From the NCBI GenBank assembly GCA_013214355.1, contig JABSSL010000087.1, forward strand, positions 1 to 64,000: 64,000 nt of DNA, in the 5' to 3' direction. The notes under the pieces are model-generated. The model had not been told where the DNA came from, did not search any database, and saw nothing but the letters and a program-made list of their open reading frames with translations. Source of the DNA: Saprospiraceae bacterium (GTDB lineage: Bacteria > Bacteroidota > Bacteroidia > Chitinophagales > Saprospiraceae). Made by a program: the position numbers and the translations under genes. Of this stretch, positions 55,026 to 63,604 are shown one piece after another (the first letter of the stretch is position 1; each line of letters begins with the position of its first letter).

Positions 55026-55565
55026 ATGAAAAGTAAATTGCTATTTCTCTTCTTATGCTGGGCCGCCTTTGCACAAGCACAAACATTTACGCTGAGCAGT
55101 GAAACCCTCGGTGGACAATTCACCCAACAAGGTGTATTCCAAGGATTTGGATGTACTGGGAATAATGAATCTCCACATTTGAGTTGGGATAATGCGCCGG
55201 CCGGCACTCAAAGTTTTGCCATTACCATGTACGATCCAGATGCACCTACTGGAAGTGGCTGGTGGCATTGGGTCGTATTCAATATTCCAGCTTCCACCTC
55301 CTCAATTGCAGCCAATGCTAGTGCAGATACCCAAAACAAGCTTTGGAAGGAAGCGGTTCAAGGGGGTACGGACTACGGAACTACTGGCTATGGCGGTCCT
55401 TGCCCACCGGAAGGCCACGGCGACCATCAATACATCCTTACGGTGTATGCACTGAAAGTAGACCAACTGGACCTGGATGCTACGGCCAGTCCAGCGCTAG
55501 TGGGCTATTACCTGAATGCCAACAGTTTGGCAAAAGCATCTCTGGTAAGTTATTTCAAAAGGTAA
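55026..55565 (+). CDS. Exported YbhB/YbcL-type PEBP-family protein
   Basis: 179 residues with a signal peptide (LLFLFLCWAAFAQAQ). Conserved PEBP ligand-pocket segments are present: LSWDNAPAGTQSFAI, YDPDAPTGSGWWHWVVFNIP, then YGGPCPPEGHGDHQYIL. Bacterial members are annotated as Raf kinase inhibitor-like but their role is unknown; they bind phospho-anionic ligands. Confidence 0.93.
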   Translation: MKSKLLFLFLCWAAFAQAQTFTLSSETLGGQFTQQGVFQGFGCTGNNESPHLSWDNAPAGTQSFAITMYDPDAPTGSGWWHWVVFNIPASTSSIAANASADTQNKLWKEAVQGGTDYGTTGYGGPCPPEGHGDHQYILTVYALKVDQLDLDATASPALVGYYLNANSLAKASLVSYFKR

Positions 55566-55596
55566 GCCAGGTTCTCATTCCTCTACCTCTCCTCTG

Positions 55597-55657
55597 TGGT
55601 CAAGTATTCTCCTAATAAACTCATTCCTTAGTGCAGCACAGGGAAAATACTTGGCCA
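55597..55657. repeat. Imperfect inverted repeat after the PEBP gene
   Basis: TGGTCAAGTATTCTCC (55597-55612) against GGAAAATACTTGGCCA (55642-55657): 14 of 16 bases pair. The element TACTTGGCCA recurs about 46 bases further on. May act as a terminator for the PEBP gene; no T-tract. Confidence 0.4.
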
Positions 55658-55761
55658 TTATTTATCAAGTCCGCTCGATGAGCTAGATCTCTACTTGGCC
55701 AAACTCCCTGAAAAGTCTATATTCCGATCCATTTCTTAAGACTTGCAAATCGCACTTGTTT

Positions 55762-57183
55762 ATGGATTCCAGTACTTTTCGACAATATGCCCACCAGTTC
55801 GTGGATTGGATGGCTGATTATATGGACGGTGTAGAGCAGTATCCTGTTAAATCCCAGGTACAACCAGGGGAAATATATCAGCAAATTCCTACAGCAATGC
55901 CAAACAGCGGAGAATCGATGGACACGATCTTCCAGGACTTTCAAGACAAGATCCTTCCCGGCATGACGCACTGGCAAAGTCCCAACTACTATGCCTATTT
56001 TCCCGCCAATGTGAGTCCACCTTCCATCTTGGCTGAAATGCTAATGTCCACCATGGGCGCTCAATGCATGAAATGGGAAACCTCCCCTTCTGCGGCTGAA
56101 CTAGAGGAAAGGGTGATGGAATGGCTACGAGACGCTATGGGGATACCCAAGGATTGGGAGGGTGTGATCCAGGATACGGCTTCCACAGCAACCTTGGCTG
56201 CTTTACTTTGTGCTAGGGAGCGGCATTCACAATATCAAGTAAATGAGAAGGGTTTTACAGGCTTTACCAACTATCGAGTCTATTGCTCCAAGGAAACGCA
56301 TTCTTCGATCGAAAAGGGCGTAAAAATTGCTGGCTTTGGTAAAGAAAATTTAGTCAAAATTGAGGTGGACGAGCACATGGCGATGCAGCCGGATCTGCTG
56401 GCGCAAGCCATTGAGGCGGATATCGCGGCTGGTCTACAGCCACTTTGCATCGTCGTAGCTACGGGAACGACTGGAACTACCGCTATTGATCCACTAGACG
56501 CCATCGGGGACATCGCTCAAAAACATAACATCTGGCTACATGTGGATGCGGCCTATGCAGGTTCCGCTCTCCTACTACCCGAATTCCAGTGGATGATTAA
56601 AGGGATCGAAAAAGCAGATAGCTTTGTCTTTAACCCACATAAATGGATGCTAACCAACTTCGATTGTACGGCCTACTTTGTAAAGGATAGTCATGCCTTG
56701 GTGAATACCTTTGCCATCTTGCCGGAATATCTCAAAACTCGTACCGATGGACAGGTCAATAACTATTGTGACTGGGGTATTCCGTTGGGGCGGCGTTTCC
56801 GAGCCTTGAAGCTATGGTTTGTCTTGCGCTATTATGGTTTAGAGGGTATTCAGGAAAAGTTGAGAGGCCACATGCGTATGACCAGTTGGCTGGAAGAACA
56901 AATCAATACTGCTTCCGATTTTCACATGCTAGTGCCTAGAAATCTCAACCTAGTTTGCTTCCACTATAAACCGGAAGGCCTAACAAACCTAGATACAATC
57001 AATCAGTTAAACGAAAAGCTGCTCCATCAGCTGAATGATACCGGAAAAATCTTCCTAACGCATACCAAGATTCGAGGACAGTACACCTTGCGGATCGTAA
57101 TTGGGCAGACTACGGTAGAACAGCGACATGTAGAGGCGGCCTGGGCCTTCATTCAAGAAAAAGCTAGGGCACTACCGGCATAA
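55762..57183 (+). CDS. PLP-dependent aromatic amino acid decarboxylase (group II)
   Basis: 473 residues from ATG 55762 (a TTG two codons upstream is the alternative). FVDWMADYMDGVEQYPV and PNYYAYFPANVSPPSILAEM are the family's opening blocks; VATGTTGTTAIDPLD, LHVDAAYAGSALLLPEF with the PLP-binding Asp, and FVFNPHKWMLTNFDC with the Schiff-base Lys are all present. The NYYAYFP and CDWGIPLGRRFRALKLWF segments fit tryptophan/tyrosine/DOPA decarboxylases, producing arylamines and CO2. Adjacent VOC protein (10-base gap) is likely in the same transcript. Confidence 0.93.
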   Translation: MDSSTFRQYAHQFVDWMADYMDGVEQYPVKSQVQPGEIYQQIPTAMPNSGESMDTIFQDFQDKILPGMTHWQSPNYYAYFPANVSPPSILAEMLMSTMGAQCMKWETSPSAAELEERVMEWLRDAMGIPKDWEGVIQDTASTATLAALLCARERHSQYQVNEKGFTGFTNYRVYCSKETHSSIEKGVKIAGFGKENLVKIEVDEHMAMQPDLLAQAIEADIAAGLQPLCIVVATGTTGTTAIDPLDAIGDIAQKHNIWLHVDAAYAGSALLLPEFQWMIKGIEKADSFVFNPHKWMLTNFDCTAYFVKDSHALVNTFAILPEYLKTRTDGQVNNYCDWGIPLGRRFRALKLWFVLRYYGLEGIQEKLRGHMRMTSWLEEQINTASDFHMLVPRNLNLVCFHYKPEGLTNLDTINQLNEKLLHQLNDTGKIFLTHTKIRGQYTLRIVIGQTTVEQRHVEAAWAFIQEKARALPA

Positions 57184-57193
57184 TTACCATACT

Positions 57194-57586
57194 ATGTATC
57201 AGAGAATTGCAAGTGTAATGGTATTGGTTAAGGACTATGACGAAGCCATCCAGTTTTATACCCAAAGTTTGGGTTTCGAGCTGGTTGCCGATGAAACGAT
57301 TAGTGCTGAGCAAAGATGGGTGCAGGTTCGTCCCACAGGGGCTAAAGAATGTGGGATTGTGTTTGTCAAAGCCCAAAACGAGCAGGAAAAGGCTACCATC
57401 GGAAAACAAGGTGCGGGTCAGGTCTTGATGATCCTACAGACCGATAATTTCACCAGAGATTATGAGGATATGAAACAGAAGGGGGTAGTGTTTATAGAAC
57501 AGCCCAGAAGTGAAGTGTATGGGAAAGTAGTGATCTTCAAAGATCTGTATGGAAACTTATTTGACCTACTTCAACCAAGTCTATAA
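57194..57586 (+). CDS. VOC-family (glyoxalase/dioxygenase-like) protein
   Basis: 130 residues, the two beta-alpha-beta-beta-beta modules of the vicinal oxygen chelate fold: VMVLVKDYDEAIQFYTQSLG, FELVADETI, RWVQVRPTG, then FTRDYEDMKQKGVVFIEQP, KVVIFKDLYGNLFDLLQ. Usual His/Glu metal ligands are only partly evident (Gln/Glu at the ends), so activity is uncertain. Ten bases after the decarboxylase. Confidence 0.88.
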   Translation: MYQRIASVMVLVKDYDEAIQFYTQSLGFELVADETISAEQRWVQVRPTGAKECGIVFVKAQNEQEKATIGKQGAGQVLMILQTDNFTRDYEDMKQKGVVFIEQPRSEVYGKVVIFKDLYGNLFDLLQPSL

Positions 57587-57782
57587 ATGCCAAAAGGGCC
57601 GGAGAAAATCCCCAGCCCTGCACGTATTTGGTTAGCTTATACGTAATTCATGTGGAGGAGTCATACTCCAATACCTAAAACCCTATTGTCTCTTGTGTAA
57701 TACTTGCTAGCAGCCTAAAAAGGATCAGTGCACGCGGATGAATTAGTTTCTTTCGGCTGAGCAAGCACTATATTCGATTCGC

Positions 57783-58631
57783 TTAAAGTGAAGCAGAATT
57801 TTTGTTAAGGATCGGCCACACTCCTGGCTGAGGTACACTTACGCCCTTGTTCACCCCTCTCTGACCTGCGTCGCCACCGTAGTAGTACAATGGCCAACCT
57901 TTGTAAGTCAATTGCTTCTTACCATGAACGTCGATGATGGAGAATTCTCCTTGCGATAGAATCGATGGGATTTCTTTTACCTCATCTACCACATATACGG
58001 GCCATACTGGGTCATTCCCAAAATCAGCATCTGTATAGTTGTTCTGATTTCTGGTGTCAGCTACAAAACCATAGAGCGTACGTCCTTCTGCATCGGTGAG
58101 GTATGGCGTCATAGCTGTCCCTTCTGTATAATCCTCTTTATAAGACTTACCATCTGCACCGATCAGCTGCGCCAAACCGTACATCACAGTATAATTTTGC
58201 TTCGCAACAAACCACTTGTTACCGGCTCCTTCTCCCTTAGCCTCTCCTTGAGCTTGGTCAGGGGTATAGTAGTATAAAGGCCAACCATCAAAAGTCGTCT
58301 GCTTGCTTCCGTCTGCTCGAGTAATCACGCCGAATCGATCAGATTCTACGCCAGCTCCATAAGATGGATTGGCTACGTAGAAAACAGGCCAGTTCGCTAG
58401 GCAACCACCAGTACAAGCTGACTCTCCCGTTACATCTTCGCTAAAGAAGTAAAGCGTAAGACCTGTCTCATCCGCTAGGATACTACCTAAAGTAGCATGT
58501 TGTACCAATTGGATATCTGGATTGGCCGTGATGGGGTTGTCATCATCATCTTGGCTACAAGAAACAAAACCTAAACATAGAGCTAGTGTAAAGACCATCA
58601 AACTGAATTTCTTCGCTATCATTGTTTTCAT
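57783..58631 (-). CDS. Lipoprotein with secreted YxxxxD-type repeats (COG4315-like)
   Basis: About 282 residues from ATG 58631, giving a lipobox LALCLGFVSCSQDDDD. The body has four repeats of the type GLTLYFFSED / GWPLYYYTPDQAQ / GRTLYGFVADT / GWPLYYYGGDAGQ, each next to CLANWPVFY or DPVWPVYVV: the predicted lipoprotein family with Yx(F/W/Y)xxD motif. Outer or inner membrane-anchored; function unknown, some members found near electron-transfer proteins. Longer start at 58661 is less likely. Confidence 0.85.
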   Translation of the reverse strand: MKTMIAKKFSLMVFTLALCLGFVSCSQDDDDNPITANPDIQLVQHATLGSILADETGLTLYFFSEDVTGESACTGGCLANWPVFYVANPSYGAGVESDRFGVITRADGSKQTTFDGWPLYYYTPDQAQGEAKGEGAGNKWFVAKQNYTVMYGLAQLIGADGKSYKEDYTEGTAMTPYLTDAEGRTLYGFVADTRNQNNYTDADFGNDPVWPVYVVDEVKEIPSILSQGEFSIIDVHGKKQLTYKGWPLYYYGGDAGQRGVNKGVSVPQPGVWPILNKNSASL

Positions 58632-58769
58632 TTTTTGGTTAAAAATCATGACACAAATCACGGCCTATCGGCGGTCATTTTCAACCAAAAACCTCCCAAC
58701 GGGAAGAAAACAGAGCTGAAGGAGAAGAATCAGCGGGCGACCCTGGAAATGTCCAATCTTGTCATTTAC

Positions 58770-61373
58770 TTACTCATTTCGCAGACTCTCCACCGGATTT
58801 ACACGAGTGGCTTGGGTCATCTGTAGAAGCACCGTTAGCCACGCAATGAGTAGTGCCAGAAGGCCTGCCCCCAAGAAGAAATACCAATGGAGATCAATGC
58901 TAAAAGCAAAGGTATTGAGCCAGTTTCTCAATAGATAATAGCTGATCGGCAAGCCAATTAGGATAGCGATTCCCACCATCCTGGTGAAGTCCAGAGATAG
59001 TAGTCGAATCAGCTGTATATAACTTGCGCCTAGCACCTTTCGGATGCCAATCTCCTTCTGCCGCTGAGCAGCGGAGAACATGGCTAAGCCAAAAAGTCCC
59101 AAACAAGAAATCAAAATAGCTAGACCGGCGAAGTATCGTGATAAGGTGGATACGCGATTTTCGGCAGCATACAAAGCTGCATACTCATCATCTATGAAGT
59201 TATAGTCTAAAACGAAGCCAGGGTTAGCCTCCTGGTATAGGTTTCTGATGGCGGCGATTGTGGATTTGGTTCTTTGTCCATCCACCCTAACGGTAAGGTA
59301 TCGACCTCGATCTCCCAGATACATGATCAATGGATCCACTTCTTCGTGCAGAGATTCATAATGGAAGTCTTTCACCACCCCTATAATTTCTGGAGTTCCT
59401 CCCCACATGTCTAATCGCATACCTACCGGATCTTCCAAGCCCATATGTCTGATGGCTGCCTCGTTAAAGATGATGGCCGTCGTGTCCGATCCAAAGGCTC
59501 GAGAAAAGGTCCGCCCGTCCGCCATTTCCATGTCTAGTAACTCTATCGCATCATAATCAACTTGGATAATCTCAAAGGCGGTACGATCCTCCGGATCTTT
59601 CCCTGGCCATTCTACACTATTGGTACGCCAATCACTATTCGTCATGGTGTTATCGATGCTAGCAGCCCCTTGTACCCCTGGAATCCTTCTTAATTCCGAT
59701 AGAAAGGTCTGGGCAGCCTCTGGCGTTTCCATCTTGCCCTCCTTCTCTATGATTAGTACATTATCTCGGTCGTACCCCAAGTGCTTATTCTGTGTAAACT
59801 GGATCTGCTGATAGACGACCCAAACAGATACAATCAAAATCACGGATAAGGCGAACTGCACCACAACCAGCCCTTTTCTAACCAATACCTCTCCCCAAGA
59901 CGACTTGAGTGTCCCCTTGATGATCAAAATGGGCTTCAAACTAGAGAGGTATAAAGCCGGATAGCTGCCTGCCAATAAACCTGTTCCTAGAATAGTAAAT
60001 ACCAAAAAACCGATGGTATAAGGATCAAGGGAAATCCACAGCTCCTTATTGGTGATCAGATTGAAAGTAGGCAGTGCTGCTATGACAATCCCCAAGGCTA
60101 CGATACAAGAGAGGAAAGCTAAAAGTGTTGATTCGCTGATGTATTGTGAAATCAAGCTAGCTCGAGTAGCTCCCATCGACTTTTTCACACCTATTTCTTT
60201 TAGTCTGCGGGTGGCGCGGGCAGTTGAAAGATTCATAAAATTGATGCAGGCGATCATCAAGATGAATAAAGCAATCAAAGAAAATAGGCGGACATATTCA
60301 ATCCTCCCTCCAGACTGCACGCCGTTCTCAAATCCGCCATATAAATAATTATCGGAAAACTTTCTAACGAACAACTGCCGGTGGCTATCTTCCCCCTCCG
60401 TCATTCTCTCCACATATCCAGCAATTTTCTCATTGAATTGATCAATGTCAGTTCCTTCATTCAATAGGACAAAGGCCTGAGGATGGCTGTTTCGCCACTC
60501 ATTCACCCAGGTATTTTCACGGCTCCACGACTCAAAAGGAAGTACATAATCGAATCGTAGAGAAGATGAGGCTGGTGTGTCCTTGAAAACACCCGCTACG
60601 GTCAGCGCAGTCTCATGAGCCAACTCCAGGGATTTTCCTGTAGCTACATCTGCTCGCTCAAAAAGTCGTTTTGCTAAACTTTCGGACAGTACGATAGAAT
60701 TGGGATCTGCCAAAACCTGATCAGCACTTCCTGCTAATAATTCAAAAGAAAAAAGGCGAAACAAATCCTCAGTAGCATATAATCCCTTCGCCTTGAGATT
60801 TACATCTCCAACGCTCAAGGTATTGGGATTGATAGACTTGGTTCGAGCGGTAACTCCAATCGATACTTCTGGCATTTCCTCCGCCAAAGTAGCCGCAACC
60901 GGGCCAGCCGTATTGGTTGAAGTACCAATGCTATTAGGTCCCTTAATATGTTCCATCACCTGATATAGTTGCTTATCATGCGTATGAAACTTATCCATTG
61001 ATAGCTCATCCTTGATCCAGAGCGTAATTAGGAGGAAGCATGCCAATCCTGTCGACAACCCAATTAAATTGATAAGGAAGGAGCTTTTCTGACGCCAATA
61101 GGAGCGCAGAGAGATGGTTAGATTATGTTTAAACATGTCGAGGTGAATATGATGTGTCGGTGATAATAATTTCTTGACTAAGTTGGGGCGAAAAAGGCGT
61201 ATAACCTCTAAAGTATATAGCCAGCGAGCACGTCTTCCAGAGTGCTCCTCCAGGAGTTCAAAATAAACCTCTTCCAAATCTCCCTCTATCTCTTCTAGAT
61301 ATTGATCTCGGATAAAAAATCGCAAAAGGGCGAGGGGCCATCGTGGTGGACTAGCGTGTTCAGGTGTCTGCAT
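58770..61373 (-). CDS. FtsX/MacB-type ABC permease with N-terminal permease-prefix domain
   Basis: 867 residues. Residues ~1-70 (PPRWPLALLRFFIRDQYLEE, IEGDLEEVYFELLEE) are the permease-prefix domain; then the MacB periplasmic core repeated twice, with TM helices SSFLINLIGLSTGLACFLLIT, LFSLIALFILMIACINFMNLSTARATRRLKE (FtsX motif), and the C-terminal copy ending in QTRVNPVESLRNE. Bacteroidota use these as lipoprotein or peptide exporters or stress sensors; no ATPase is next to it. The PadR gene is 1 base away and on the same strand, so one operon. Confidence 0.92.
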   Translation of the reverse strand: MQTPEHASPPRWPLALLRFFIRDQYLEEIEGDLEEVYFELLEEHSGRRARWLYTLEVIRLFRPNLVKKLLSPTHHIHLDMFKHNLTISLRSYWRQKSSFLINLIGLSTGLACFLLITLWIKDELSMDKFHTHDKQLYQVMEHIKGPNSIGTSTNTAGPVAATLAEEMPEVSIGVTARTKSINPNTLSVGDVNLKAKGLYATEDLFRLFSFELLAGSADQVLADPNSIVLSESLAKRLFERADVATGKSLELAHETALTVAGVFKDTPASSSLRFDYVLPFESWSRENTWVNEWRNSHPQAFVLLNEGTDIDQFNEKIAGYVERMTEGEDSHRQLFVRKFSDNYLYGGFENGVQSGGRIEYVRLFSLIALFILMIACINFMNLSTARATRRLKEIGVKKSMGATRASLISQYISESTLLAFLSCIVALGIVIAALPTFNLITNKELWISLDPYTIGFLVFTILGTGLLAGSYPALYLSSLKPILIIKGTLKSSWGEVLVRKGLVVVQFALSVILIVSVWVVYQQIQFTQNKHLGYDRDNVLIIEKEGKMETPEAAQTFLSELRRIPGVQGAASIDNTMTNSDWRTNSVEWPGKDPEDRTAFEIIQVDYDAIELLDMEMADGRTFSRAFGSDTTAIIFNEAAIRHMGLEDPVGMRLDMWGGTPEIIGVVKDFHYESLHEEVDPLIMYLGDRGRYLTVRVDGQRTKSTIAAIRNLYQEANPGFVLDYNFIDDEYAALYAAENRVSTLSRYFAGLAILISCLGLFGLAMFSAAQRQKEIGIRKVLGASYIQLIRLLSLDFTRMVGIAILIGLPISYYLLRNWLNTFAFSIDLHWYFFLGAGLLALLIAWLTVLLQMTQATRVNPVESLRNE

Positions 61374-61374
61374 C

Positions 61375-61707
61375 TTAGCTGAAGTCTACTTGGAAAGGAG
61401 GCATGGCATTCCACAAACCAGACCGAATTTCTTTCATTTGTACTAGCACCGCCTGGCCAGTGGGCGTGGCGCTATAGATCTTTTTGCGCTTCCCTCCCCT
61501 CTTGGCTGTAGCCTCTCCAAATTCGGAGCTTAGGTAACCCTTATCTTCCATGCGCTTCAGGGCAGATTGCACGGAGCCCACACTTACCGAGGTATTCAAG
61601 CGCTCCTGTAATTCCTTGCGAATAGCGACACCATAAGCTTCCTTTTGTAGTACAATCACTGTCATGAGGACGAGCTCCTCAAATTCTCCGATCTTAGTAA
61701 CTTTCAT
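61375..61707 (-). CDS. PadR-family transcriptional regulator
   Basis: About 110 residues from ATG 61707 (MKVTKIGEFEELVLMTVIVL); an upstream start at 61743 would cross a regulatory repeat. YGVAIRKELQERLN, SVGSVQSALKRMEDKGYLSS and the wing GGKRKKIYSATPTGQAVL match the PadR N-terminal winged helix. PadR proteins of this size with a permease gene are typical of self-regulating MacB/permease operons. Start directly before the permease gene. Confidence 0.93.
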   Translation of the reverse strand: MKVTKIGEFEELVLMTVIVLQKEAYGVAIRKELQERLNTSVSVGSVQSALKRMEDKGYLSSEFGEATAKRGGKRKKIYSATPTGQAVLVQMKEIRSGLWNAMPPFQVDFS

Positions 61708-61714
61708 GCTATTA

Positions 61715-61767
61715 AATTCGTAATTGCAGTAAATATACAACAATTCGATTTAATTCGCAATTGCAGT
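61715..61767. promoter_or_regulatory. Probable PadR operator: two direct 16-base repeats
   Basis: AATTCGTAATTGCAGT (61715-61730) and AATTCGCAATTGCAGT (61752-61767), 15 of 16 matching, 37 bases apart. The second includes the palindrome GCAATTGC. They lie directly before the PadR start. Confidence 0.55.
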
Positions 61768-61773
61768 TTTAAT

Positions 61774-61822
61774 AAAAGACAACACTTCCAAATTCTTCGA
61801 GACTTCGGAAGTGTTGTCTTTT
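61774..61822 (-). terminator. Terminator at the end of the esterase-ThuA gene
   Basis: Sixteen-base perfect arms (AAAAGACAACACTTCC, 61774-61789; complement 61807-61822) that on the minus strand end in TCTTTTATT; the stop codon at 61821-61823 is within the stem. Shares GACTTCGGARGTGTT with the palindrome at 63513-63555. Confidence 0.75.
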
Positions 61823-63590
61823 ACTTCAAAAAGCCCTCCATCCAGAGGACAGTATTCTTCAAGATCTGTAGCGGATGCGTCTGAAAAAAGATGGGATAAG
61901 TCTCATGACCAGGACGGAAATAAAATACCTTCCCCTCCCCTACCTGCCAAAGGGCACCACTTCTAAACCACTCACCAGTAGGCCATCTTTCTTCAAAAAT
62001 GACTTCATCGGGTTCAGGGATGTGGAAGGGTTCGTCGTACATCTCAGTAGCAGGAATGGCGAAGCGATGTGGAATCCCAGTAGCAATTGGATGGGTAGGT
62101 TGTGTGGTAAGTACAGTACTCGGTTTACCATCATTTCGATAAAAGGGGAAAATACAAGTAGGAAGGTCCACTGATACCTTGACGGTACCATCAGGATATT
62201 TTCGTTCGTAGATACTAGGCTTGAGTTGCTCTCCTAGCTTTGGCACGCGGAAACGAAGACTATCCGGAATGGTGTTGTATACAATATCAAATTCCCCTGG
62301 TAAAGAATCGTATTGAGCCTGCACGCGCTGTTGGAGCGCGGCATTCATCGCTGCCATAAACGGATTGGCCCAATGTGCAGAGTGCAGAAAGATCATATGC
62401 ATCTTACCTTGCTTCACTCGTTCGATGAGCCGTTCTGAGGTTTGCCAGGATATTTCAGTATGTCGCACATGGCCCCACCAAATCATCACTTCGCAATTCT
62501 CCAGTATTTCTTCACTCAAGCCCTGCTCCGCGTCATCAATCGAGACAGACCGTACTGAAATATGGGGGTTTTGCCCTAAAGCCTCCGCAATCTGATTGCC
62601 TAAGAAGTTAGGGTACGCCTCCTTTTGCTTCGGCTGACGTTCATCCCAAACGACTACCCGAATTTTTGGTGTAATCGTTGGCGGGCCTTGCAAATAGCCA
62701 AGAGAAGTCAGGAAGAGATCCGCTTCATGGACAGTAGCGCGGTAGTACTGCTGGCTGCGAAAGTTAAAAAAGCCATGGGGTTGACCCTCATAGAGAAAAG
62801 TTTCACAGCGCGACCCGACGGCTTCCATCGCCCTATCATAAGCCTCGATGGTCGGCACGTCAACCAATCGATCTTTCGTCCCAAAGAAAACGATGGTTGG
62901 TGGAGCACCAGCCTTGATATTGTGCTTGGGAGAGAATTCAGGATATCGATCCTTAATGCGATTGTGCCCATACTGACCCGGGCCATTATCATATACCGGA
63001 TTGAATAGCACCAAAGCATTAGATCGCGCCGATATGTTTAAGTCTTCCCCCTCTTCATCCATCCCTGGCACATTCCCCGTAGCCGCCGCCAGATGCCCAC
63101 CTGCAGACCCACCTGCCGCAATGATTTGATCAGGGTCTAGGCCCAGTTCTTGATGATGCTTCCGCAAAAAACGAACAGCAGATTTTGCGTCTTTCAAGGA
63201 TTCGAATGGCGTGGTATTGTGCCGCGAGGCCACTCGGTAATCTGCCAGCGCAGCAATGATTCCTCGGGAGGCAAAGTACTTGGCATGCGGACGGAACTGC
63301 TCGATCGTACCTCCATTCCACCCCCCGCCAAAAAAGAAGACCATGATCGGTAGTGGCTTGGAGAGTTCTCCGGCAGGATAGTGCAGATCCATAGCTAGCT
63401 CCACGGTGTCAATTTGCTTATAGACTGTCGTGATCACTTTCCCTGCTTCTTGGGCAGAGAGTGTCAAGTTCAGGCAAAGCAAGAGGGTGAGTATTAGAAG
63501 TCGCTTGGAAATCTTGAACACCTCCGAAGTCTTTAAGACTTCGGAGGTGTTCAAGAAGGATTCAAGGCTAGGCATTGGATTCGAATTCAT
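61821..63590 (-). CDS. Secreted esterase fused to a ThuA-like domain
   Basis: 589 residues. After a leader (RLLILTLLLCLNLTLSAQ) residues ~50-320 are an alpha/beta hydrolase of the BD-FAE type: VFFFGGGWNGG oxyanion loop, AAGGSAGGHLAA nucleophile elbow, LVDVPTIEAYDRAM, and EGQPHGFFNF. Residues ~330-585 are a ThuA domain (RVVVWDERQPKQKEAYPN, EVMIWWGHVRHTEISWQ). ThuA domains are amidotransferase-like folds in sugar metabolism. The N-terminal ~30 residues before the signal peptide are encoded by a 43-base palindrome (see repeat), and no ATG lies after it, so the start is uncertain. DUF1501 gene is 14 bases upstream. Confidence 0.88.
   Translation of the reverse strand: MNSNPMPSLESFLNTSEVLKTSEVFKISKRLLILTLLLCLNLTLSAQEAGKVITTVYKQIDTVELAMDLHYPAGELSKPLPIMVFFFGGGWNGGTIEQFRPHAKYFASRGIIAALADYRVASRHNTTPFESLKDAKSAVRFLRKHHQELGLDPDQIIAAGGSAGGHLAAATGNVPGMDEEGEDLNISARSNALVLFNPVYDNGPGQYGHNRIKDRYPEFSPKHNIKAGAPPTIVFFGTKDRLVDVPTIEAYDRAMEAVGSRCETFLYEGQPHGFFNFRSQQYYRATVHEADLFLTSLGYLQGPPTITPKIRVVVWDERQPKQKEAYPNFLGNQIAEALGQNPHISVRSVSIDDAEQGLSEEILENCEVMIWWGHVRHTEISWQTSERLIERVKQGKMHMIFLHSAHWANPFMAAMNAALQQRVQAQYDSLPGEFDIVYNTIPDSLRFRVPKLGEQLKPSIYERKYPDGTVKVSVDLPTCIFPFYRNDGKPSTVLTTQPTHPIATGIPHRFAIPATEMYDEPFHIPEPDEVIFEERWPTGEWFRSGALWQVGEGKVFYFRPGHETYPIFFQTHPLQILKNTVLWMEGFLK
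63513..63555. repeat. 43-bp nearly perfect palindrome in the N-terminal coding region
   Basis: Twenty-one-base arms around one base (arms start CTTGAACACCTCCGAAGTCT; the right arm 63535-63555 is its complement). It encodes the LNTSEVLKTSEVF stretch ahead of the signal peptide, so it lies within or just before the translation start of the esterase-ThuA gene. Similar GACTTCGGARGTGTT core to the terminator at 61774-61822. Confidence 0.75.
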
Positions 63591-63604
63591 TAGTTGATCT
63601 TAGT

